A stretch of DNA of 64,000 nucleotides from Saccharum officinarum (lineage: Eukaryota > Streptophyta > Magnoliopsida > Poales > Poaceae). Positions 10,865 through 20,379 of the stretch are shown here, in pieces. The stretch is taken from contig CM036209.1 in assembly GCA_020631735.1 (NCBI GenBank), forward strand, positions 996,743-1,060,742, given 5' to 3'. A program made the translations under genes and the position numbers. How positions within the stretch are numbered: the stretch's first letter is position 1; each line of letters begins with the position of its first letter. The notes beneath the pieces are model-generated. The model had not been told where the DNA came from and ran no database searches. It worked only from the letters and a program-made list of their open reading frames with translations.

Positions 10865-13800
10865 TGTAACGGAACCGTCCAAATTATAAGAGCACAAGTA
10901 CAAAAACAATCACTGAAGTGATCAAATTCTCGCACTTGAGCCCATATAACTCTGGTAGTCCAATGAAATCATGAGGGATTTCAAACCAACCAACATACAA
11001 GCCAAGATCGTAGTGATTCAACATAACAAGTCACATGTTACATCCATTTCACAAGTAATTCAATATACATCGGAGTTCAACGTAGTTATTACAACTTAAG
11101 TTCAAAAGTAGCAGAAGCAAAGTAATTTGAAACTAACAACGCCCTTATTTCAAATACATGCCAGTACCAAGGTCGACTTCCAACAAAAGCATTAGAGAGA
11201 AGCCCGTGATCACACTCCGCCTCTACGGCAAGAGCCAACCAACTCTTGCAGTCGCCATGATACATCACAACCTGCAACAAGTGGGGAATAAAACCCTAAG
11301 TACGACAATGTACTCAGCTAGACATACCCGTCATAAACCAGAAATAAAGTGACACCAAGGATCATGCAAGGCTGATATAGAGTGGGGCTAGCTTGACAAC
11401 ATTTTGCATAAAAGCTTAATATAGATGAATAATCATTAATGCTTAAGCCTCAAGTTAATTATCATTAACCTATCATCTATATTAGAACCTGTACTAGAGC
11501 ACTCACTTGATTAGGAGCAAACAATATTAACCATAGCAGGTATAAATTGAGGCAACATTTCAATCGTCATCCAATTAACCATCCGTTCAATTTAATTGAA
11601 TCTACGTTGCCGCTGATCAAGTCTAGTGCTCACTAATCGGGAGCGACGACGATTCGAATCAAATTCCTATCTAGCTGGAGGGGTATTTCTAACACTCACC
11701 GAGTCACGCCTGGTGAGGGCTGCTCAGGTCACCTTTGGTACCGTTCAGGAAAGTGCGGGTTCGACTGATGCCGCATCCCCAAGGGCAACACTCTACCAGG
11801 ATGATAGGGACTCTAACCCCCCCTTGGTCTTATGCCAATGTCCCCAAGCACATCCTTACTACCTCCAAGATGCGACCTACCATTCGATTCACGGCCTGAA
11901 CTGTATTACTCGGATTCGTGGTCGGAACGACTTATCCGGCCAACTAAGTGTTAGACTATGTTCAACATGACTCAAGGACGTACAACGAATCGGTCCTTAA
12001 ACGACTCAGACGGGGATAGATCTACACCCAAGACCTCCATGCCTTATTGCTTCACTATCATCATCCCGCCCGGTCTTATTTCATTTTATTAACACATGAT
12101 TCCTTTCCACGATAGCAGATATAGCCAACCGTGCCATATATGAATATCTCTACATCTCGCAGGTGACATGAAATCACATGACTTCTACCACTTAAAGCAG
12201 GGCTAAGCATCTATTCAATCCTAGTCTATGTAGGATTCAAGGATTTATATATCTGGACAAGGAATGATATAATGTAGCAAGGGTTTCCAACCAACTCCTA
12301 CCACTTAATGCAACAATACTTATAACATATATAGAATTAATTGCTTTGAAGGTAGGAGGCTTATAATGCTCCGGGGCTTGCCTGGGATCCGATTCAAGTC
12401 AGAGGTTGTCAGAAGAAACTCGCTTGGCGAGCATTCTCCCATTCTAGCACTTGTTCGATCCTTCCCTCTCCGAGATAGGTCCACCAACACCATCTTCTAG
12501 TTAGCTCCACATCAGGTCTTTCACGTGGTTCAGCTAGCATACCTAAATGAGGTGCAATAATGCATATGTATGAATGCATAGAAGTGCAATAAACAAAGTA
12601 ATCACGTAAGCATACCAAGTTCACATAAGCACCTAGAGCTAATTAACGTAATCCTCATTAAGGCATAACATAGAAGAGGGCAAGCACATCAATCAAGAAA
12701 CAAGTCTCACAAGATCACAGGGTACTAAACCAAGTATCAAGTAGTGCCACCAATATACTTTTGTAACTCAAACTATGCTTAACAGAAAAGTTCAGATTTG
12801 CAATCCCCATGAACAGTCAGAAATAACATCATTCCAGGAGCTACATAATTCCAAATGACATGCAAGAGGATAATCTAGAAAGCTTAAGAAATTCTCTATA
12901 ATTCCTTTAATATCACCTAAGCCTGATTCCTAAGTTTACTAGGTCAAAAAGATGAAACTACAGACTCTGGTCTGCTCCAAACAGAGAGCAACCAACTCAG
13001 GAACCTGACTTTAAACATCTATAACTCAAAAACTACTTGACCAAATGCCACCAATTTTTAACACAAGCTAGATACATGAATTATATACAACTTTGATACA
13101 GACAAGGTGCTCAGAAAACATCATTAACATGGGGTAATCTACATTGCCCCCAGAACTGTCCAGAAACTAATAATTGCAAGAAATAATTATTAATATATGT
13201 TGCAAACATATAATTATGCAAAACCAACTTTACCAACATTTTATACATGACTAATGAACACCAGAAAACATCGTGTCCAATGCTAGATAAATTCTTTTAA
13301 TGCATTTTCTTAATTTATTTAGATAATTAGGTGGAATTATGAACACCTACAAAAATGCTCAATCAATTCTATCAAAATTACAGTGGCCTACAGATGCTCT
13401 CAAAAGTCTACTGCCCAAATCTCAAGCCATTTGTACATGTATATCAACCTCTATGAAAAAGACAATTGACCAATACAATAAATCATGTGAGAGCAAGTTA
13501 AACCTAAAACTCAATATTTTCTGTAAACACATGGCCATAGTATGAATCAACATCATAGAGCAACATCATAATAAGGTGATGGAACAACATTTTCTATTTT
13601 ATCATTTATATATTATTTATAAGCTATTTATCAAGCCATAAACAAGTTAAATCAATCACTTGATCATACAGTAAGCAATGACAATAAAATTTATACCACA
13701 GTACATACATAGCATGACAAGACTACCATAAAAATTTCACATCCTTTGGAGCATCACAACAGCAGTTATGAACTTCCCAACCAATATATGCAAGAATGAC

Positions 13801-14199
13801 GAATTAGCAAGAGTAAATCACAACCCTAAGAAAACAGTGAACAACTACTAGGTTTAATATTTTTTATTAGTTATCAAATGCCATCATAAGATTAACAAAA
13901 CAAGAACCACTATTTTTGGACTTCCCAAACTCTAAATATGGCTCTGGTCAAGTTATAATCATTTTTAGAGCTCTTTTCCAACATAAATCAAAACACCAGA
14001 AATTTCCTACAAACAAGTAACATTTTATGCCCCTACTGCATATAGATTTTCTCAAGGTTTCCAAAAAGTCCACTTTTGCTATTTTTGGAATTACCTAGTA
14101 TGAGATATGAATTTTAGAAGATTTAACACAAAATCTGAAATTCAAAAACAGAATTAACTCAAACCCTAACTTAACGCTAGGTGCACCCGAACATGCACC

Positions 14200-14515
14200 C
14201 AAATCAGTCACCACATAACCGACGGGTGGGACCCGCTGCTTAGCCGGGCCCACTTGTCATCAATACAGAGAGAGAGACAGAGAGGAGAGGCGCCGGTCGT
14301 CTTCTTCATCCTACCGACGAACAGCGGAGGCGGCGGTGCGGCTTGGCCGGCCGGCAGGGGGCAGCTCTGGTGGCGAGGGCGGGCCGTGCGGCACCAGGGG
14401 CCCCACGCGCACCCATCGGTGCACGCGGCATGGCCTGGCATGCTCGGAGGAGGCAGGACCATGAGCGCCGGTGGTCAGCAGCTGCGCCGCCGCGGCTGGC
14501 TATGCTCCGGTTGAT
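14200..14515. other. GC-rich island of LTR-B (first part)
   Basis: A GC-rich stretch occupying the same relative place as the GC islands of LTR-A (1827-2630) and LTR-C (31140-32040), but with different sequence. Overlapping short open frames on both strands are expected from the composition; none resembles a known protein. Confidence 0.5.
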
Positions 14516-15729
14516 AAAGACACACCTACGATGTCCAATATTGGCCCAATCTTTCACGGTACATAGGAATTAAAATATAGCTTTCTCTGAAATTTTATCA
14601 ACTCTGAATAGTCACAACAAATAATCTGAGATCTCGGATGATGAATAGTAGGCGACAAACTGTAACAGTAATTATATTGTATTCGGCAAGGACTCTAGTA
14701 CTGTAGCAATAAATTATCTCCAAAGTAATCACGTCAAGCAACAAGTACCAGATCAGCTCACGAACTATATGTATATATGCAGTACTAGGCACGATCTCGT
14801 CTCCAGAAATATAATTAAACCAATGAGGAATGAGCCCAATTGTATCACAATAATTAGAGAAATCTCCCGACAATTAAGTGTTGACCAAATAGATAATTGA
14901 GATGGATAAAATAATTCCGTTTATCAGCCAAACACAAAGCAGTAGCAATATCAATGATAGAGGGATCGGCTTACACTGAGATGCAAACCAAACCCTAAAT
15001 AACTCCTTCCACCCGCAGCCTTGACGACCACGATCAGAAGATGGGGAACTCCGAGAATTCCAAGCGACGTACCCAAGCTGTAGCAGCTCGATCATGCACT
15101 CCACGCAAATCCGTGAGGATCCGGATCAACACCCGCTAGGGTTTCACGAGCGGCGGCTCGATGAGGAATTACTCCTAAATAAAATCCAATCTCCAAAAAA
15201 AACTCCAATTACAAGGAGTGAACAACTCCCTAATATATGCACGCAGACATAGGCTAATTAAACGGACTCGGCCACAAGGCCACCAACTTGGTTCGGCCCA
15301 GCATGTGCACGCTGCACCATGACCAAAACTAATTGAGCCCAGAAAATAGTAAACTAATGCGGCCACAATGCTAATCATGTTATTTGGAAACTACTTTAAT
15401 TAAGCAAATAAATCCATGACGTACTTAGATTGGACAACCCTAAACCATAGCGCGCTCAGGTTGGACTGCCCTTCATCTCCTCCGGCGTAGAGCCTGTATA
15501 GACATATCTCCTTGATGGCATATTATCTTTTCTCTTAAACAATGTTGCATCTCCAACATATATCTTTGATAACAATCTGGTAGCTGTAAATAAATCATCC
15601 TTCTTTCTATATTTGCCATCACATACAAAAGCACCAAATTGAATTGGACTTACGTAAGAGATACTAGTTGCCATATTAGAACCAATGATAGAATTTTCTG
15701 CATGAATATTTTGGATAGTCATGGGCTCA
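14516..15729. other. Unidentified insert inside LTR-B (about 1.2 kb)
   Basis: This stretch has no counterpart in LTR-A or LTR-C and breaks the GC island of LTR-B. It is AT-leaning. The minus strand contains a segment that looks genic (15000-15150, CT-rich then AAACCCTAG, like a plant 5' exon) and an unrecognised peptide at 15456-15735. I could not find terminal repeats or a target duplication, so the edges are approximate and the element type is unknown. A captured gene piece in a Helitron or Pack-type element is possible. Confidence 0.4.
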
Positions 15730-16001
15730 TCACCGGTGGTGACATTGGCCAAGGGAGGGGTGCGGGAGGTGTGACATGAGGGGAGGAAGGTGGTGCGGTG
15801 GTTCGATTTGGCGATAGAATGCTTGGTGGTGGCCGGCCACGGAGCTCTGCGGCTCGGCAATGGCGGCCAGGGTGATGGCGTGCTCCGGCGGCCGAGGCAG
15901 CCGGCGAAGGGGCGCGTGAGGTGTCGCGCGACTTGGAGAAGACTGTGCTGCGCACGGTTGAGGACGAGGAGGTGTGGAGAAGTGGATTGGGTGGCGGCCA
16001 T
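15456..16001 (-). CDS. Unrecognised open frame, 181 aa, possibly a captured exon
   Basis: I do not recognise this protein. The last 90 or so residues (15735-15456) have normal protein-like composition, with no low complexity (for example SISYVSPIQFGAFVCDGKYR and KIYVGDATLFKRKDN). The first 90 (16001-15736) are Pro/Ser/Arg-rich and read through the GC island of the LTR, so they are probably not coding. The real coding part, if any, is 15456 to about 15735 and may be an exon fragment with no start. No neighbour suggests a role. Confidence 0.3.
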   Translation of the reverse strand: MAATQSTSPHLLVLNRAQHSLLQVARHLTRPFAGCLGRRSTPSPWPPLPSRRAPWPATTKHSIAKSNHRTTFLPSCHTSRTPPLANVTTGDEPMTIQNIHAENSIIGSNMATSISYVSPIQFGAFVCDGKYRKKDDLFTATRLLSKIYVGDATLFKRKDNMPSRRYVYTGSTPEEMKGSPT

Positions 16002-16190
16002 GGAGCTCTACTCGACTGGCAATGGCGGCCACGACCACTGTGGCGTGCGCGCGCGAACAAGAACGGTGAGGCAGAGTGAGGAGAAGGGAGGGGCTCGGGC
16101 TAGTCGCTCTGGTGCTCCACCAAGCCAAGCGAGGCACAGGCACGCGGTAGGGAAGGGGACGTGCGGCGTCCATGGTGGAGACGCGCGGGT

Positions 16191-16195
16191 GCATG
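16191..16195. repeat. Target duplication of copia-1, left (GCATG)
   Basis: GCATG directly precedes the TGAAAG start of the 5' LTR. The same five bases follow the 3' LTR at 26694-26698. The perfect match shows an intact, unrearranged insertion. Confidence 0.95.
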
Positions 16196-16847
16196 TGAAA
16201 GCCCAAGTTTGGTTTTGGTAATTAATGACACCAAGTTGCTAATGCCATGTGTTAAGTGTTTTGAGTTAGGCATAAGCAACACATGTGATGAAGGTGTATG
16301 TGGCAAGGTGTGGTGGCCACAAGATCACAAAGAGATGGTGCATGGACATGAAATGATGATCATGGTGAAGATGCACATAAAAGGAAGGACATGATGATCA
16401 AGTGGAGAAGGATCTAAGAGCTCAAGGCAAAGGTATAACCATAGGGTTTTCCTTTTGCCGGTCTAAGATGAGTAGAGAAGTGATTGACCGGGTTTAGGAT
16501 ACTTGGCCGACTATCAAGAGGGGCAATCACGGTTAGCTCGGAAATCAAGTGCCACTAGATCAATGTCTTGAGCATATGCATTAGGATCTAGTAAAGAGCT
16601 AACATAACGCCTTGGAAAATGTTTTATGAAATGCTAACACACATGCACATGGTGGTGTACACTTGGTGGTGTTAGCACAGTTTGTGAAGGCGGTGGAGTT
16701 TAAGCGGTAGAGAGGGGTTTGGGTTCCCCTCTCCCTCCCGCCGAGCTTGCGAGGCGGGATTCGGCGCTTTTTGAAGAAGTGAAATGCCTATTTTCTATTG
16801 CGCCGGAAGTCGGAAAAGAAACGGAGGCAAACGGAGGTCACAGAGGT

Positions 16848-17370
16848 GACCGGACGCTGGACCGGACACGGTCTCTGTATGACCGGACGCGTCCGGTCAG
16901 TGTTCAGCGTATGTGCGCTTTTCAGTTTGATGATCGGACGCGCAGAGCGTCCGGTCACTGATGACCGGACGCGTCCGGTCATCCAGGGAGCTTACTGGAC
17001 TCTAATCGGACGCTGGCACTGTGGCGTCCGGTCAGTTCAACAGCGTGTCCGGTCAGTTCTCCTGAGCGAATCACAGCGCGCGACCGGCGCGTCCGGTCCC
17101 TCACGTAACCGGAGCGTCCGGTCAGGCGTCCAGAAGGGTAGAGCGAAGCGGAGTAACGATCGGACGCGCGGCGCGTCCGGTCACGTGCGATCGGACGCGT
17201 CCGGTCTCAACGGGAGCATACTGGAACGCGACCGGACGCAGGCACTGTCGCGTCCGGTCAATCGGTTCAGCGCGTCCGATCACGGCAACGGCTAGTTCTG
17301 ACTCGCACTGTTTCTTGCTGTCGCGTAGTGACCGGACGCGTCCGGTCACCCTGACCGGAGCGTCCGGTCA
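16848..17370. repeat. Palindrome array in the copia-1 5' LTR
   Basis: Roughly a dozen pairs of GACCGGACGC and GCGTCCGGTC arms with 0-12 nt between arms. Perfect 20-bp palindromes TGACCGGACGCGTCCGGTCA lie at 16880-16899, 16962-16981 and 17329-17348. Many variants differ by C-to-T or G-to-A (GATCGG, CCGATC). The last arm ends 52 nt before the TATA box. Open frames through this block (repeating TGRVRS or DRTRPV) are by-products of the repeat. Confidence 0.92.
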
Positions 17371-17420
17371 GCGCGTTTTTCGCTGCGTCGTCTGTAACGG
17401 CTAGCTGCGTACCCCTTCGT

Positions 17421-17428
17421 TATATATA
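17421..17428 (+). promoter_or_regulatory. Copia-1 LTR TATA box
   Basis: TATATATA, followed by AGACG. The 3' LTR has TATAAATA at the same place (25886-25893). Each related LTR in the window has TATAAATA in the equivalent position, which supports it as the promoter TATA box. Confidence 0.7.
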
Positions 17429-18230
17429 GACGTTGGCCGGGGTTTGAGGGCAACTCTTGCACATTTTGAGATATAGAGACATACTTTGAGCTAGAGAACA
17501 ACCCCTCCACTCATCTCTTTGCATAGTTGCACATCTTGAGTGAGATTGAGTGAGATTCAAGTGCATTGCTTGAGAGTTGCATTTTAGAGGCACTTGATCT
17601 TCGAGTTGCTGCGAATTTCTTGTTACTCTTCCGTGTTTCCCGACACGGTAGACGGCTTGGAGCAGCGGAGGTGATTGAGCTCGCAATTGGAGATTATTGG
17701 AGCCTTCACCAAGTGTTGTAAGGGGTTCTTGATCCTTCCCCGCGGGAGTTCGCAAATTGGATACTCTAGTGGAGCTCGTGGCTTGGAGGATCCCCATCTT
17801 GTGTGCGGTTGTGCGGCGCCCGCCGAGGGCTCGACTCTTGATAGTCGATTAGCTCGCGAACCGACAAGTGGGTGTATCGCCACAACGGGGAGTAGCTTGC
17901 CAGGAAGCAAGTGAACCTCGGGATAAATTCTTGTGTCATTCTCTTCCCGAGGATTTCTCTTGTATGATTGATTGATTGGTATTTCTCTTCTCTTTACGGC
18001 GGTATAATCACTCGAAGCTCTTCTCTCGTATTACTTCTCGTTTCTAGCTTATAGTTGTTGTTGTGTTAAGTGAATAGCCTTGTACTAGACTTGTGTAGGT
18101 GGCTTGCTTAATTAGTTAGAGCTAGTGCTTTTGCCTCGCCACCTTTCGTACTAACTCGTGGTTAAGTAATTCTTGTAGAAGTTTTAATTAGGCTATTCAC
18201 CCCCCCTCTAGCCTATTTGGACCTTACAAG

Positions 18231-18243
18231 TGGTATCGGAGCC
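18231..18243 (+). other. Copia-1 primer-binding site (initiator tRNA-Met, one variant base)
   Basis: TGGTATCGGAGCC differs at one base from the tRNA-Met complement TGGTATCAGAGCC. The change gives a G:U pair with the tRNA instead of A:U. Copia-2 has the same variant; copia-3 has the standard sequence. Confidence 0.88.
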
Positions 18244-18288
18244 GAGGCACCGTTTATTTGAGGCTTAACAACCTACGGTGAAAAAGAA

Positions 18289-19310
18289 ATGGCTCAATTA
18301 AGCTTGCACATCAACAACACCAAGAAGGCACCTCACTTTGATGGCACAAATTATGCATATTGGAAGGTTAAGATGACCGCACACCTAAAGTCAATCAATA
18401 GAGAAGTGTGGAAGGTCACCGAAACAAAATTTGAGGTTGCTAATCCGGAAGCACCTACACCGGTGGAAGAGAAGAAGCTCCAATGCAATGACATTGCCAT
18501 TAGTGCTCTTCATGAGGCATTAGATGACAAGACCTTTGAGCAAGTAAAGAACATTGAGATTGCTCATGATGCTTGGGCCAAGCTAGAAGAAACATTTGAG
18601 GGCACCGAAGGCACAAAGACCGCCAAAGCATATATCTTGCAAGAAAAATTTTCAAGCTTCAAGATGCAAGATGATGAGAGTGTACCGGAGATGTTTCATA
18701 GATTGCAAGTCATTGTCAATGAGCTCAAGGCACTTGGTGAGGAGGTCAAGGACAATCAATTCTCTATGAAGTTCTTGAGAAGCTTGCCCAAGAGATTTGA
18801 TACATTGATCACCGTGCTAGTGAGGACTACATTGAAGGATTCAACTCCTCAACAAATATTTCAAGAGGTGATGACCGATGATTCATATAGAGAAGATGAT
18901 GAGAAGGATGAGTTGGTCAAGAAGAAGAAGAAGGAAAATGAAAAGAAAGATGATGAAAAGAAGAAGAGTGTGGCATTCAAAGCCACCACATCCAAGGGCA
19001 AGTCCAAGATTGAATCATCAAGTGATGAAGACTTAAGCTCTTGTGATAGTGATGACATTGATAAGAAGATGGCTCTCTTTGTCAAGCAATTTGGCAAATT
19101 CATGAAGAAGAAGGGCTATCGTGCAAGGAGAAGGAAGAACTCATCTAAGAAGATTGAGCATAACATGAGATGCTTTAGATGCCATAGCAAGGATCATCTT
19201 ATTGCAAAGTGTCCTTATGATAGTGATGATGAAGATGCTATCAAGAAGGAGAGGAAGAAGCAAAAGAAGAAGCAAGAAAAGAAGGAGAGCTCTCATAAAA
19301 GAAGAATGAT
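18289..19310 (+). CDS. Copia-1 gag, first part (UBN2-type domain and CCHC knuckle)
   Basis: The structural protein that forms the virus-like particle and packages RNA. ATG at 18289 is the first start after the primer site. Residues 1-200 are the gag domain (FDGTNYAYWK, EEVMTDD-type end); residues 210-245 are Lys-rich; a zinc knuckle lies at C295, C298, H303, C308. After residue 335 or so the frame yields an implausible Met/Ile-rich tail to 19542, while the expected continuation (acidic Ser/Asp-rich, then the second knuckle) is in the -1 frame. One base therefore seems to be missing in the A-rich stretch near 19295-19305. Copia-2 shows the same break but at a different A-run. Confidence 0.85.
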
Positions 19311-20366
19311 TCTCATGTTGCTACATGGGATAGTGATGATTCCTCAAGTGATGATGATGATGACTACAAGAGCAAGAAGAAGGGACATGCTAGCATTGGC
19401 ATCCAAAAGAAAGTCTCCCTCTTCGACACTCCATCATGCTTCATGGCTAAGGCCGCTAAGGTATCATCCGATGATGAGAGTGATCATGATAATGCTAGTG
19501 ATAGTGATAGTGATGAAGAGGAATTCACTAAAGATGAACTAATCACTATGCTAGAAGATTGCACTCAACATTTTAAAGAATCTAGAAAGGAGTGCAAGGG
19601 CTTGCTTAAGGAAAAGAAAAACCTTATGCAAGAACTTGATGAGCTTAGGGCATCTTATGAGAGTCTAAAGGAAGACCATAAGAAGCTTCAAAAGTCTCAC
19701 ACTAAGCTTGAAGAAGCTCATTCCTCTCTAGTTGAAAAATGTGAAAACATGCCAACTAATGTTGAGAAAGCTAAAACTTGCAACATAGGCATATCTTATG
19801 ATATAATTAATGAATCTTGTCATAAGCCTATTGTTGTTGCTCCCACTAACCCTTCATATAGCTCATCTACATCATCCTCATCTAGTAGTGATGGTTTCAC
19901 TTGTGACTCCACACTTATAGTTGAGAATGAAAATCTCAAGAAGAAGGTAAAAGAGCTCAATCACACATTAGCTAAGGCTTATGGTGGTGAGGACCGCTTG
20001 CTTATGTGCTTGGGTAGCCAAAGAGCTTCTCTCTACAAAGAGGGATTGGGCTATAACCCCAAGAAAGGCAAGGCCGCTTTTGCTCCTCACAAGACTCGTT
20101 TTGTGAAGAACAATGGTAGCTATTGCAAAAGTTGCAAGCAAGTTGGTCACATAGAGCAACATTGCATGAACAAGAAATCCAATGCAAATGTATCCTCAAT
20201 CAAGTTTAATTCTTTCTATATGCTTACCAAGGGTACAAATGGTGTTCATGCTAAGTTCATTGGTGCACCATGGATGGGCTCAAAGAAGAAAGCCATTTGG
20301 GTACCAAAGAGCTTAGTCTCTAACCTTGGAGGACCCAAACAAGTTTGGGTACCTAAAAAGAATTGA
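19300..20366 (+). CDS. Copia-1 gag, second part (coiled coil and second CCHC knuckle)
   Basis: It continues gag in the -1 frame; the frame is open from just after a TAA near 19298. From MAKAAKV (19443): residues 10-30 acidic, 30-110 a likely coiled coil (Glu/Lys/Leu-rich), 135-155 Ser-rich, then a second zinc knuckle C228, C231, H236, C241, and a conserved end KQVWVPKKN followed by TGA (20364-20366). Copia-3 gag has both parts in the same order, so this is one ancestral protein. It does not read into pol: after TGA a TAG in the pol frame follows at 20377. Confidence 0.85.
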
Positions 20367-20379
20367 TCTTGTCTTGTAG

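Larger units (their letters stand above)
16196..18228 (+). repeat. Copia-1 5' LTR (2033 bp)
   Basis: It starts TGAAAGCCCAAG and ends GGACCTTACA. U3 holds the palindrome array (16848-17370); a TATA box TATATATA lies at 17421-17428. Downstream, CCTCGGG and CCCGAGG (about 17915-17952) can pair around a loop of roughly 23 nt, possibly in the transcribed part. The primer site follows two bases after the end. Confidence 0.95.

Noticed and set aside
16798..17295. Open frames rich in TGRVRS or DRTRPV repeats (also at 25263-25869, 40364-40709, 55003-55248, 56230-56727)
   Set aside because: They translate the palindrome array. They occur on both strands and in several frames and differ between LTR copies, so they are by-products of the DNA repeat.
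16848..17370. CRISPR-like array
   Set aside because: Repeat arms are inverted pairs with short, irregular spacers inside a plant LTR. There are no regular unique spacers and no cas genes, and the genome is eukaryotic.
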